Assembly: GCF_024586455.1 (NCBI RefSeq) | Contig: NC_065922.1 | Location: 32,732,089 to 32,796,088, forward strand | Origin: Bactrocera neohumeralis | Lineage: Eukaryota > Arthropoda > Insecta > Diptera > Tephritidae | Length of the DNA stretch: 64,000 bases | Reading direction: 5' to 3' | In this document: piece after piece, positions 36,030 to 48,308 of the stretch | Layout of the letters: each line of letters begins with the position of its first letter | Numbering within the stretch: the stretch's first letter is position 1 | The notes under the pieces: generated by a model | The model's input: only the letters and a program-made list of their open reading frames with translations | Databases searched by the model: none | What the model was told of the DNA's origin: nothing | Translations under genes and position numbers: made by a program

Positions 36030-36960
36030 CAAAGTCTATAGACTACTTTTAGTATAATATTCGTTGGCGGTTATTTTTGGCAGAAATAATCGGTTGAGTG
36101 AATTAATGGTTGATAGCGCAAGGTCAAATGGGTACCCTTTACATGTTTTGTCATTAAAACGGTTTAAAGTTAGCGATCCAAATCTTGAAGCAAAGATGTT
36201 GGGCTTAATAAACCAATGTCTGTGCGCGATTTGACGAAAAATGCTAAAACCAGTGCTACTATTATTCAAAGAAGGAAGCAAAGAAATAATTTAGAAGCTA
36301 TGAAAAACAAAAAAATCCCAAAAAAGTGCACGACAAGTAAAAATAAGGCAAACAAGATTAAGGTAGTTGTACGATCGTTTGCTAAAAGATTATGTTGAGT
36401 GCATTATAAAGGACGAAGAAAAATATATATAAAAGTGGACTCAAAAACATTTCCAGGTTTCCTATTCTATACGAAACCAAAAGATGGTAAATTCGACCAG
36501 TCAGTGTCAACAATGGAAATAGAAAAATTTGGCGAAAAAGTACTCATCTGACAGGCTATTTTCTCTAGCGGCCTTAAGATCACTCCATTTTTCACAAAAA
36601 GTACTATATCGGCCGACAATTATAAGGAGTGTCTAAACCGTCGCCTTATACCATTTTATAACAAACAGATCGTGTCAACATTATTTTGGCCCGATTTAAC
36701 CACAGTACACTACGCTCATGCCACTTTGGCTTTGTTGAAGGACAACAATATCAATTTTGTTAAACTAGAGTAGAACGCTTCGGATTTCGCCCGACAGAGA
36801 AATATTGGACAATTGTCAAACGGAACTTGAAAAAGATTCATCGAGTTGCCGCAAACGCCGACGAAGTAAAAAAAAAACTGGTTTATGGCAAGTCGTGCCG
36901 TTACAAAAGAAGGTGTACAGATTTTAATGAAAGGAATTAAACGAAAAATTCGGCAAAATT
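36030..36960 (+). pseudogene. Tc1/mariner-superfamily transposase, divergent lineage, broken
   Basis: Plus-strand pieces: SVRDLTKNAKTSATIIQRRK (helix-turn-helix), NNLEAMKNKKIPKKC (basic linker), then KVDSKTFPGFLFYTKPKDGK, IEKFGEKVLI followed by a stop and QAIFSSGLKITPFFTKSTIS. FWPDLTTVHYAHATLALLKD is probably the second catalytic Asp block. The C-terminal LMKGIKRKIRQN near 36925 completes the order. The long spacing and FWPDL block set it apart from the DD34D mariners elsewhere in the window. Stops occur near 36545, 36770 and 36830. No terminal repeats were found. It is dead. Confidence 0.7.
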
Positions 36961-37059
36961 AAGAAAATAATTTCTTTAAATTAAAAACGACTATCGAGAC
37001 CAATGCACTTGAAATTTCCACACAACCTTCCTAGAACTCACTAACCGTGCGTTAAAAGC

Positions 37060-37460
37060 TGGTTAAAGTATGCGTAACGACGTGATCAATGGCATCGAGT
37101 CACTTTGTGATAAGAGTAGTAGAGATGTCTAGACAGAGTGGAATCGCAGGTAACTGTAAAGCTGAGCAGCTGGCAAAAGTAAGGTGCCTTTCCCACTATA
37201 AATAAAATGAGAACACTTTCCTTCTGTATTGGACTAATTTCTGGGCTTAGCGGTAGCTTGGCCAGCGCTGGGCTACCTTCGGTTTAGGCAATGTCGTAAG
37301 AGCCTTTTGATTCAAGTTCAATCATAAGAGATTCCGTGAGCTCTCTGTTCTTAATAAGATTGGCCTGGTTATGGGGGTTCTAACAGGGCACCAGCCATAT
37401 CGAACTGGTGAGAGTAGAAACTAAGACCTTAAGAAAAATTGTAGTGGCCATAGCCGCTTT
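37060..37460 (+). pseudogene. LOA/I-type non-LTR fragment: RNase H end and linker
   Basis: SRQSGIAGNCKAEQLAKV near 37130 is the last RNase H motif, and GVLTGHQPY-like sequence follows near 37380. At the nucleotide level AGCTTGGCCAGCGCTGGG (37255) matches AGCTTGGCCAGCTCTGGG (12642), and the order of flanking motifs is the same as in the 11689 element. It is therefore a third copy of that family, truncated at both ends and full of stops. Confidence 0.65.
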
Positions 37461-40400
37461 GCCAACTTATATCAGATACAGGAGCTATATTTTTATCGCT
37501 TCATAAACGACTGCATATAGTAACATCTTCAACATATATTTTAGTTAATGATCGAAGGAACACGATTTTTCTTAATTATTTTAATGTTTAAGCCACCCTG
37601 AAGTGCATTATCTGTAGTTTTAATTTTTGGATTAGAGACAATTATAAGCAGAATAACCTTTCTCACCGCCAGGCATACTTTTTAAAATGTTCTGTGGAGA
37701 ACGGCTACGAGATCAAGGGAATCCAAATTTGGTTAAAAGAAATCACCGATTATAAAATATATTCATCAAGATACTGACATATTTATTTCTCCATACGAAA
37801 GAGTATATATTAGTCAAAAGACGGACGGTATAGATGAATTCAAACTCAGCGCAAAAGCGAGTTTGATCGGATCTATGGTTCTTTTTGAGGACTGAAAACA
37901 AAGTGCAATAATTTAGAGAGATTCGCATCGTGGGTTGTTGATGCCAATGCTGTTGATTGCTTATGGATTCCTAAGCTATATATATAATATATAAATACCG
38001 CTTATCTCGATACAAGGCCTTAGATACTAAAAACCAAATCTTTAATGAACAGGGTATTTAATTGGATAGACATGACTAACAATTCTTAAGAAGTTTTATA
38101 GTTACATACATATAAAGCCATATGCATTCTAAGCATTATTTAAAATTTTATTTAAAAACACAACTTTTCAAACTCGTTGTATTTTTTTACTTTAATCACT
38201 TGAAAGTAGACACTTTATTTACCCGAACAAGCACATACTTGTATACCTATATGAAGCAAATATATACTCCTTCGCCACACCAACAACAATAAAGACAAAC
38301 ATGATTAGCTTCATTAACATCAAGCCGCCTCTCAAGCAAACCAAAATCTTCAACCCTCAATGCGCAGCACGCTCAGAGATTTGCCGGCAATAACCCACTG
38401 TGTGGCTAAATGATTTGTGGCATGCCACGCTATGACAACAGTTAGCCTAGCCACATGTTTGCTCACCTGCTAAGCTGGTGATAACAATAATGTCGGAAAA
38501 GTTTGCACAGTAGCAAACCGCAGTGGTAGCGCCGGCGTATAATCTCGGTTGTTTGACAGGGGATTTTCAGTAAACCTACGAAAGAGATGCCACATATTGT
38601 TGTTGTAGTGGCATTTCTTCGAAATATTTTTCATTTTTCAAGTATTTTGTGTAATTTTGAACCACTTTAAATAAAAATAATATAATATTTTTTTCAACTC
38701 AATGGCTATCCGTAGACTTTCAACTAATCGCAATGGATATAGCATATACATAGGTATGAAAATGATCAACTGGCGAAGTATTAATTTATGGATGAAAAAA
38801 TGTAATATATTTTGATAAAAAAGTATGAGGAATTTCTCGAATAATTTTGATGTTTTGAAAAGCTCTCGAATTGACAGCCCTTAGTTGGCCATAATTCCGG
38901 GTCCAACTGTTATGAGAACGATTATTTTCGCTTTTAAACATAAACTGTTGAAATTCAGTATTCTTGTGCACTATATACATAGTATAATACACTTAATTCC
39001 TGAATTTTCATATGTAATCCAACTACAATCTGTTTACTTCCAAGCTAATAGTAATTGATTTCAATTAAGAGTTAATAGCTGTCAATGCATTGATGACGTG
39101 CTGGGTTGATGACTCGGTATCCCAATATGTAGAGGGTGGATAAGAATATATGCAGGTCTGTGAAACACGCAATAAATGCGTGCTTGTATTGTATTGTGTA
39201 TACAATGGTTTGTGGTGAATGTAAAATTAATGTAATTGAACTCAATCACTACTGATGTCGATAGGAAGTTATTTATTATTGGTGTGTCACATATTAAAAA
39301 ATTAATATAAAGTTATTTCGTGAACATCTTTATCAGAAAACGGCATTTAGGTTGATAGCAGCTCCGATGCTTTTAAAGTATCAGATTTTCTGCGTTCTTT
39401 CATTTGAATTTTTTCCAAACACAAATATGGTTTGTTAAAAAAATTGGTTGAAGCACAGCTCCCAAAATTTGGCGGCTCAATAGTCTAAAATTTGTTTGTC
39501 TAAAAGGTAGTACAGTAAGTATAAGTTTTTATACAAGATTTGGCTGCAAATATTCTAGGTCTGTTTCTTAGGTGGCATTGTGGCTCTAGTCCTTTCTACT
39601 CAACCAAATAACGGTGTCTTTTAATTCTAGGTTGTCCAGAATAATAGAAAGTGTTAAATTTTTGTAAACTATTTCAAATATTCAGAATTATTTTGGAAAT
39701 AGACATTTTCACTATTGTATAAGGTCCAGTTTTGCACAACATCCGGTTTTTTAAGATAATTTCCAAACCTTTTTATAATTTTGATGTAAATTCCGGACTA
39801 AATTCAAAGACATTATACAAGCTAATTTAATTAATTTGGGGAATCCTAAGCAGAATTCTTTGAAAACTGACCACCTATGGCAAATATGTTTTCTGTTAAC
39901 GGGCAGCCTTTGCTAGCTCGTGAAAAGATTTGGTGTTGATAATATACAAATTTGAACAAAGCAAGACTCTATTTAGGGAAGACTCACATATAGCCTTTAT
40001 TAAATAGTACTAGTATTGATATTAAATTGGACTAGTTAGTAGAGAAATTAAACTAGTTAGTCAAGAAACTAAATAGAATATTTCATCTACTATAATACTG
40101 TACAGCAATCGGCTGGGTATTTGATCAAACCAAATTTGAGAGATAATAATTTGAGAGTAATATTTATTAATATATTTCCTTATAACTCAGACAATACGTT
40201 GATTATTCTCTTTAGCTTAAGAGATAAAAACATTAAGGTATATAAACGTAAAAAACTCTTTATTACTTTTGAGAGAAAGAATACTTCGAACATAGGTGTA
40301 TGTATTTGACAGAAACTGAAAAAGAACTCGACGAGAAAAAGTGTTTTTATAGGAGCATAATACGTCATAAAAATGGTGTGTGTATTTGACAGGAAAAGTT

Positions 40401-40850
40401 GTTTATAAAAACATAATCCGCCGTAAAAATATTTACCAGTTCCACTCACACCACAAACGAAAGATGTTTAGACAGACCTCAGAGAGCAAACATAAAAATC
40501 AATTCGAAAGAACAAAGCCTACAAGTTATTGGATGAGCCATAGTCTCAAGGAACCTTTGACAGCATTACGACAAAATACGTAAGTCGATAGACTTAAATC
40601 GTCAAGGAAGCTGAACTCGCGGCCAACTAAAAATAATATGGATAAAGTCGGTACAGTTTTCAAACAAGTGAGGTAACTTTAGTGAAACCTTGTTGCGGCT
40701 GTTCAAATTAAGAAAATGCTTTTGACAAAGTTAATTTTTATACTTTAAGAGCACATATGTATACTAGATCGGATTGAATTTTTTTCTATAAAATCGCGCA
40801 TGCGGGAAATAATATTCTACGGTTCATTCTAAACAACCTTGCTTAAGAAA
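37461..40850. other. gene-free, mostly unique DNA
   Basis: About 3.4 kb without a readable protein motif or recognised repeat. Less AT-rich near 38340-38540. It is plausibly intron. Confidence 0.4.
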
Positions 40851-40854
40851 ATAT

Positions 40855-41935
40855 ACAGTATTGGACAAAACTAAATCACCCCCTAGTATTTGTTAGGAAA
40901 AATAGTAGGTACCACGATACTGTAAGAGTACGTTATTCCCTGAAGTCGTTAGCAATAAACTGTTACAAATATTATTGAGACATTTTGTCAAGAGATTTTT
41001 GATGTCGTCACTGTTCAGTTGCGATTTAGAGTTCAAGAGTCAAAATTGACGGAACATACTTATTCAGCCGACTTTACAAATAAAAAAATAAGTGATTGGC
41101 AAAACGGTTTATCTCAACATAGAATTAGTTAAAAATATTCGGTGAATAGATCAGTGGTGCCCCCGATTAATAAATAAATTTCCGCAAACAGGCGATGTAT
41201 TTTCTCAGCACAGCTGAAATACATAAACACTTTTGTATACTAATTAATGCACGAACAATTAGAAGACGAGCTGTTGAGGGCGGGTTGTTCTATTCGCGAC
41301 CAGCTGGAAAGTTCTTTACTCCAGCAAAAAATTGAAAGACCAAACTCATACTTGCGACAGCTCATCTCGATTGGAGCATTCAGAAATTGAATACTATTTT
41401 ATTCTCAGACGAATCGAAATATAATATTAAAAAATCGAATGGCATAAGATGTCTGAGAAGGCCGAAAGGACAAGGACTCAAACCTAAGTATTATATTGCG
41501 ATTATTAAATATGGCGGTGGTAATGTTATGGGCTGTAGCTCTTTCTCTGGACACGGGACTGCACCTATTCATATAATAAATGGAATAAGGGACCGGTTTG
41601 TTTACACCGACATTTTAAAAATCGGGATACTACCATATGCTGAAAGGCATATGCCACTATACTGGTGGTTACAGCAGGACAATGATCCAAAGCATAACTC
41701 TAGGCATTGCAAAACTTGGTTGTGAAGTTACAGAGTTGATGATTTAGATTTGCCGCAATTATTACTCGATGTCAAATCCATCGAGAACGTATGGGAGATC
41801 GTTAGTTCCAAAATAAATACTTTAATACTTACTAAACAATGACAGTGAATATAAAGGAAATCGGACAACTATATATAGCATATATGCATCTCCTATTAAA
41901 AGGTTAAAGTTAAATTACGCGCGATCTCTGACGGC
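40855..41935 (+). pseudogene. Tc1-like transposon, transposase broken
   Basis: The left end CAGTATTGGACAAAACTAAA at 40856 has the style of a Tc1 terminal repeat. The DNA-binding part is decayed (ISQHRISLK, then ESISGAPD and later ARTIRRRAVEGG in shifted frames). The catalytic part is clear: NTILFSDESKYNIKKSNGI (first Asp), GGGNVMGCSSFSGHGTAPIH, INGIRDRFVYTDILK, and LQQDNDPKHNSRHCKTWL (second Asp). A deletion removes the PAQSP block, and SIENVWEIVSSK holds the terminal Glu. Tc1 proteins are DD34E, so all three acidic positions survive in separate pieces. The right terminal repeat was not recognised. Frameshifts and a stop after KTWL make it inactive. Confidence 0.8.
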
Positions 41936-41969
41936 GCTGGAGTGATGCCGGCCTTCTGCATGGAATGAG

Positions 41970-43045
41970 GAAGTTATTATACTCTCGCAACAAAGTTGCT
42001 AAGGAGAATATTATAGTTTTGTGCACATAACGGTTGTTTGTAAGTCCTAAAACTAAAAGAGTCAGATATAAGGTTATACATACCAAAGTGGTCAGGGTGA
42101 CGAGTAGAGTTGAAATCCGGATGTCTGTCTGTCCGTCCGTCCGTCAAGCCGTGCAAGCTGTAACTTGAGTAAAAATTGAGATATCATGATGAAACTTGGT
42201 ACACGTATTTTTTGGCTTCATAAGAAGGTTATGTTCGAAGATGTGCAAAATCGGCCCACAGCCACGCCCACAAAATGGCGGAAAGCGAAAACCTATAAAG
42301 TGTCATAACTAAGCCATAAATAAAGATATTAAATTGAAATTTGGCACAAAGGATCGCATTAGGGAGGGCATATTTGGACGTAATTTTTTTGGAAAAGAGG
42401 GCGTGGCCCGCCCCCAACTAAGTTTTTTGTACAGATCTCGGAAACTACTATAGCTATGTCAACCAAATTCTATAGAGTCGTTTCTTTCAGGCATTTCCAT
42501 ATACAGTTCAAGAATGGAAGAAATCGGATAATAACCACGCCCACCTCCCATACAAAGGTTATGTTGAAAATCACTAAGAGTGCGTTAACCGACTAACAAA
42601 AAACGTCAGAAACACTAAATTTTACGGAAGAAATGGCAGAAGGAAGCTGCACCCAGGTTTTTTTTTTTTTAAATTGAAAATGGGCGTGGCGTCGCCCACT
42701 TATGGACCAAAAACCATATCTCGGGAACTACTAGACCGATTTCAATGAAATTGGGTATGTAATATTTTCTTAACACTCTGATAACATGTACGAAATATGG
42801 GTGAAATCGGTTCACAACCACGCCTTCTTGCAATATAACGCTATTTTGAATTCCATCTGATGCCTTCTCTGTATAATATATACATTAGGAACCACTGATT
42901 ATAGCGGAATAAAACTTTACAAAAATACGGTATTTACGGTTAAAAATATGTAAATGACGGCTAATGAAATCTCGATTATCACTTTATCATGCGAGAGTAT
43001 AAAATGTTCGGTGACACCCGAACTTAGCCCTTCCTTACTTGTTTT
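41970..43045 (-). repeat. dispersed repeat family B, full-length-looking copy
   Basis: On the minus strand it begins AAAACAAGTAAGGAAGGG, then the hairpin GTTCGGGTGTCACCGAAC, then TTTTATACTCTCGCAT. It ends, plus strand 41978, at TATACTCTCGCAACAAAGTT. About 1.08 kb with no coding capacity. GTCTGTCTGTCCGTCCGTCC lies at about 42123. The begin-hairpin-ATAC layout parallels repeat family A, suggesting the same Helitron/DINE-like class. I associate this sequence with tephritid genomes from memory. Confidence 0.65.
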
Positions 43046-43305
43046 TAATTGAATTTACCCAAACTGTGGCTGTTTTTAGTATCTATATAGGAATTTGCAG
43101 AAACAAAAACTTGTTAATGATCGGATCAATTGTCTCCGATTAAAAATTAGAAAACTGTAGTTATAACCATGAAATTGTTGTTCACCATAAAAATATCCAC
43201 TTCTTCTCGATTCTTTACTTCTTCTCGAAAAGCTTTACGCATACTTTAAGTTAAAGTATAAATATTTGTATTAACAATACAATTAATAAGTTAACTGCAT
43301 TATAT

Positions 43306-43372
43306 AAAACAAGTAGGGAAGGACTAAGTTCGGGTGCAATCGAACATATTATACTCTTGCAACTTACAAGAA
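43306..43372 (+). repeat. repeat family B, 5' end fragment
   Basis: AAAACAAGTAGGGAAGGACT, then GTTCGGGTGCAATCGAAC, then ATATTATACTCTTGCAAC. Only the first 67 bases of the family are present, opposite in orientation to the large copy 260 bases to the left. Confidence 0.7.
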
Positions 43373-43375
43373 TCA

Positions 43376-44060
43376 AAGCCCATAATTCCGGCCTCTTTTT
43401 AGCTTCACTCAAACGGTGCCTAACACTCCAACAGTAATACTTGTTGACAGTTTCGCCGGTCCGAAAAAGTTCTGAGAGCACGTTTGCCACGATATTCGGC
43501 CGATTAAACGTCTGTTTCCGGGTCGTAAGCATAGATAAAGACAAGTTTCATGACATCCTGGCGGCCGGAAAGCATTTTTTCACAGATGTTAGCGCGACAC
43601 TGTTTTTCGAAAAAGTAGAGTGATTTTGGAATCAAACGTGCTTTCACTTTTCTTAAATCGAAATAATCTTTCAAAATGGTTTTCACTGATCGTTCCGATA
43701 TTCCAACGATGTCAGTAAGATCCCTGCGTGTTAACCGTTGAATCTCAACCACTATTTCGTTTGTTTTATTGACGTGTTGATCATCAGTTGACGTTGATGG
43801 CCGTTCTGGACGTGAATCGTGGTCAATCGAATCCTTCTAGAACGTCGACCCTATTTGAATAATTTGCACCAAACAAAAACATTTGCTCGCGACAAACAAT
43901 TATCACCGAAGTCCTTTTCCTTGTTGAGTTGTTGAATTTAAATGTATTTGAAGTAGAAGGACAAACGTATACTAAACACTAATCATTATTTTGATGTGAT
44001 ATTTGGCACAGATATCACTGACAGTCATACCAACTTAGAAAGCAAATATTTCGACGAATG
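43376..44060 (-). pseudogene. mariner (VKARL family), internally deleted
   Basis: Minus strand: VVEIQRLTRRDLTDIVGISE, then RSVKTILKDYFDLRKVKARL, IPKSLYFFEKQCRANICEKM, VFIYAYDPETDV (just after the first catalytic Asp, itself lost), then FRTGETVNKYYCWSVRHRL and KKRPELWALILV. The third catalytic block and C-terminus are absent, replaced on the left by the family B fragment. The leader near 44000-44035 matches the leader of the element at 59960-60470. Same family as the copy at 54440. Non-functional. Confidence 0.8.
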
Positions 44061-45399
44061 AGTTTTTGGCGCGAAATTTAAATTAAAAAGTCTTACTATT
44101 TTTTGCCCACAGTCTATCTATTAATTTATTTGAAAGAGCGTGTATAAAATCAATGTGAAATTACTACAAAATTTCACGGCACAGTAATATATGTCTTTTT
44201 TATTTTAATTTCGGTTGACACACAACATATTTCAACGTACACACATACACTCATAAACTAAAAGTCGCCTTTTGATGCGTAAATATTGTTAAAATAATCC
44301 GAAAATCCTTTTGCTCGTCGCTGGGCTGGAGGGGGTGGTATGCCAAAAATGAATTTAGATATGAAAATACAAATTCACACGCACACATATACATCTGTAT
44401 ATTTAAATATTTTCGTACAAAACTAGTGCATATGCGAGTGTGCATGCACTACAGCAACAATTTCGCTCACATTCCAATCCGAATTAATAGGGCAAATGGC
44501 GGAATTGTTCAATTTCGCTTGCTGACGGTATTAGTGATAACGGAAGCGGTGACGAGGAAGCATTCGCGCTCATATGCGAGCGTATTTGCTGTTGACAGTT
44601 GCAAAATGTGCACTAGGGCTACATGTGTATGGATGTATGTATGTGTAGGCGTTCCCCTCCCCTCCCTTTTTGTGTTGTCGCATCATATTTAAAATTGCAT
44701 GCTCCCATTTACAGCAGGTCAGAGGATAAAAGATCAACAAGCCCGACCGACAGCAACTACATTGAAACACACACCACTTGCCCTAAAGCCCTAGCTCTGG
44801 ATAAGCTCGTACCAGCGTGTGTATATATGTAAATTTATGTGAATTTGTGTGTATGTATGAGAGTGCATGTGCTGTCCTTTTTGGAGTTGTGCAGGAAAAG
44901 GGTTGACTGCTATTACATATTTTTGTTTTTGCTTTATTTGCCGTCAACTCACATTATCCAATATAAGTTTTGTTTTTGTAGTGAATGCTGCTGCATGCTT
45001 ATATATATCTAAATGTGTTAGGCACACACACACACATATTGGAATATGCACTCATGCATGCAGATAATTTTAAGCTTATCAAATACGAAATTTAATTTTA
45101 TGAAGTGCAAAGCTGAGAAATGTGTGTAGGATTAGCAGAGCTAAGGCAGCTCCTCAAATCCAACATACTTAGGAGATTAATGAAGAAGACTAATGCTGGA
45201 ATGTAGATAATATCATCCTTCAAAAAATATCAATTAATTATAAGTGTGTAACTTTGTTGTAGACTCTGAGCAGAGATTTTCAAAGAAAAAATAAAAGACA
45301 AAAGTCTTACTTATAAATAAACGAAAAGTGGAGGAAAGTATATCTCTCACCATAGGGGAGCGTGGAATTCATTCACAGTCACAATTAGAGTATCTGAGA
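44061..45399. other. unique DNA with CA/GT microsatellites
   Basis: CA-type runs near 44380 and 45022-45038, and CCCCTCCCCTCCC near 44656. The short frames are not convincing genes. Possibly intronic or regulatory. Confidence 0.4.
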
Positions 45400-46160
45400 G
45401 TAATAATAGACTAAAGGCTTAAATATAAGGATCACATAGAATACACTGCAGGTAAAGCGAAAAACTTCCAAATGCCTCATCAAGAATAATGGAAAATAAA
45501 GCCTGCGTGCGTTCCAGCCGGCAATTTTTACTCGTAAAGTTAAAGAGTTAAAGAAATGTTGTGTTATAGGCGGTTCCAATATGAATCCAGGTGCTAGGCG
45601 TTAAAGCATACGCCAGAGAAATAAGCACAGTGCATAGACTGCCGACGCCAAGAATCCGTGCTTTGCGGACAATACAAGCGATGCTGCTGAAGTAATAATC
45701 AGTATGATGTCCATTGACATCCAGGGTGACGAATACAAGCGGGTATGCCAGATATCAAAGCCGTCTACAGGAGAGAAGAGAGCGCTTAACAATGTGGCAG
45801 CAGCAGAGGTGGCAAACCTCTCTCAAAAGCGGGTGGACCCACAGACAGATGCCGGACATCCATTCGTGGATAAACAGGCGACACCTAACCCCAATTTAAG
45901 TGGACATGGGTGATATAGAAGCTAACAGTACAGATTCCAGCACGACAATGATTCGAATTGTTCAACGTGTTCAGAGTGCTTTGAAGGCTCTGAGCATGTA
46001 TTCTTTTATTGCCTTCGCTTTTTAAGCATAAGGGAAATACTTAAAACTTCACTGGTTGGTAGTTTTAGGGTGCAAAAATTGAAGGCACTCATGTGTCAGC
46101 CCACTGAAAACTGGAATGCTGCGAAGCGGCAGCCTCAACCATGACAAGCCGATTAGGAGT
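45400..46160 (+). pseudogene. R1-type non-LTR retrotransposon, 3' part
   Basis: In shifting frames one sees YKDHIEYTAGKAKNFQMPH (post-palm region), PTPRIRALRTIQASDAAEVI, MMSIDIQGDEYKRVCQISKP, STGEKRALNNVAAAEVANLS, and a zinc-knuckle-like CSTCSECFEGSEHVFFYC followed by QKLKALMCQPTENWNAAK. The alternative frame gives WQTSLKSGWTHRQMPDIHSW, so a frameshift lies around 45800. These are hallmarks of the C-terminal part of R1-clade reverse transcriptase proteins. The catalytic palm, endonuclease and ORF1 are absent. There is no host-gene function. Confidence 0.75.
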
Positions 46161-46450
46161 GTGTCAGTCCGAGCCATAGAGGAGACTTAAATGTCTTATC
46201 CCTCCCACGAAGTATTACTTAATTAGATGGTTCCGTGGGAGAGTCTGGAGTTGGGAGTAGGTTAGGTTTAATGAATTGAAGTTACGCACTCGCTTACTTT
46301 AAAAACAAAAAAAAAAAAAAAATACAAAAAGTATCTACACGAACGGGTCCAAACTTGATCATATTCGAGGGTGTTGGTTTTTTTTAAGCAAATCTACAAG
46401 TACTATATATACCAGAAACACCTTCCGACTCTAAGCGAATATCACAGCAA

Positions 46451-47092
46451 GGGGTCAGTAGGGTAATCTTAAAAATTTTTTTTTTTTTGCATTTTCTGTT
46501 CCCTTATACCGTTAGAATTAATGTAGAAACCCACTTTACCATCGGAAGGTTTCGAAAAAGGCCCAAAACTAATAATTAGGAGTATGTCAATTTTTCAACG
46601 TTTATGCCCATCTTTGTATGCTTTTTCAGTACCTCAAACTTTAAACGCGTTTTTCTCAAAATACACTTTTTAAAACTGGCAAACATGTTTCCGGTCGAAC
46701 TACTCAACCGATTTGATTATTTTTTTTTTAATGTTCAAAAAACGCCTGGCTATCGTCCCTACTAGATTCATAATTTTTTATAATTTATTGCAAATTATTG
46801 TACATCTTTTGAAGTATATTACATAGAAAAAATTTTCAATGGAAAATATTAATAAAGCGCCAGAAGCGCCTTGAAAAAAAGTGGTGAACATTACAACTCG
46901 TTACCGGATCATCTGAAACAAAAAAAATGATATGCGTTTTAAACCAAGTGCTTCAAACAATAGAAAAATAAACAAACTCTTTCTGATTGCCTCGATAAAT
47001 ACACCACCTTTAAAACGCACATCAATTTTTTTGTTTCAGATGATCCGGTAACGAGTTACAATGTTCCACTTTTTTTCAAGGCGCTTCTGGAA
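46451..47092. mobile_element. family C MITE copy with an internal foldback
   Basis: The left terminus GGGGTCAGTAGGGTAATC at 46451 equals the terminus of the MITE at 61294. Internal phrases match in order: ACCGTTAGAATTAATGTAGA, GGAAGGTTTCGAAAAAGGC, TTTAAACGCGTTTTTCTCAA, and GTCCCTACTAGATTCATA. The right third is replaced by an inverted duplication: arms 46860-46943 and 47009-47090, loop of 65 bases. The usual right terminus is lacking. Confidence 0.75.
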
Positions 47093-47104
47093 ATTCACCA
47101 TCCA

Positions 47105-47396
47105 TATATGATACAACAAACTGAAAATTCTTATTCATGCCAAATTTTGTGAAGATATCTCGTCAAATAAAAAAGTTTTCCAGACAAGAACTTTGATCAA
47201 TTAGTTTTTTTGACAGATAGGTGCTTTAGTGGTCCGATATTGGCGGTTCCGACAGATAATGAAATACTTAGGGAAAAGAGGACGTGTGCAAAATTTCAAA
47301 TCTATATCTTAAAAACTGAAAGACGAGTTCGCGAATATACAGACAGACAGGTGGACATGGCCACATCGACTCATCTCGTCATGCTGATAATTTATA
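47105..47396 (+). repeat. DINE-1-like repeat (family A), copy A5, left part
   Basis: Core unit with CAAATTTTGTGAAGATATCT, then TAGTGGTCCGATATTGGCGG, and CAGACAGACAGGTGGACATG followed by ATCGACTCATCTCGTCATGC. It stops at TA 47395-47396, where a mariner begins; it continues at 48309. Confidence 0.8.
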
Positions 47397-48308
47397 CACG
47401 GTGCGTTCCAAAGTAGACAGGACTTACAAAAAAAGACAGAACAAATGGTTTTTCGGCAAAATCAAATTATTGTATTCAAAATAGTCTTCTTCTGCTTCAA
47501 TACAGCTTTTTGCACGGTCCAAAAGCATGTCGAACGAGTGTTTTAGCTCGTTGTACGATATGGCCGCCAGTACGCCGTTGCAAGCCTTTTGAATGGCGTC
47601 TACGTCTGCATAACGCTTTCCTTTCATGGGCAAATGCATTTTTCCGTAAAGGAAGAAGTCGCACGGTGCCATATCAGGTGAATACGGAGAGTGGTTAATG
47701 GTTAAAATTTGATTTTTTGTCAAATAATCGTCCTTCCAATGTTGGATTCTGAGCAATTTTTGGTCGTCAGTCAATTTGTGTGGAACAAACCGTGCACACA
47801 CCTTTCGTAAGCGCAAATGTTCGGTCAAAATGCGATAAATCGATGTTTTGGAGATGTTCAATTCCATTTCCATGAATTTCAATGATGATTTCGGCTGATT
47901 TTTGATGAATTCACGCACAGTTTCGATGGAATTTCCGGTGATCACGGATTTTGATTGGCCCACATGTTGATCGTCATTTATGTCCTCACGACCACTTTGA
48001 AAACGTTGAAACCACTCGAGCACTCTGCTACGGGATAGGCAATCAATGCCATAAACTTTTTTCATCAATTGAACATTTCGGTAAAAGTTTTACTAATTTT
48101 AAAACAAAATTTAATGTTGACTCACATTTTCGCACCGATAACACAAACATATTGACACTTAAAACGCAATATCTTTACTTCCAATTGATGAAATGTCATG
48201 AAATTCCTACTGGACAATCAATAAAGATAGCAGATTCTAACGCACCAGTCGACATGCAGATGAGGGCGCTAGATTCTAAAAGTTCTGCTTACTTTGGAAA
48301 GCACCCTT
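47397..48308 (-). mobile_element. 912-bp internally deleted mariner with TIRs and TA duplication
   Basis: The left terminus GTGCGTTCCAAAGTAGACAG (47401) pairs with the reverse complement of 48276-48306 (GTGCTTTCCAAAGTAAGCAG). TA lies on each side. The minus-strand frame, 214 codons, is fully open: MMKKVYGIDCLSRSRVLEWF, FQRFQSGREDINDDQHVG, SKTSIYRILTEHLRLRKVCA, then RIQHWKDDYLTKNQ joined to ILTINHSPYSPDMAPCDFFL and ending with LDRAKSCIEAEEDYFEYNN. The first two catalytic aspartates are removed by the internal deletion, so it could bind its ends but not cut. The junction is the same as in the copy at 30262. Confidence 0.92.
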
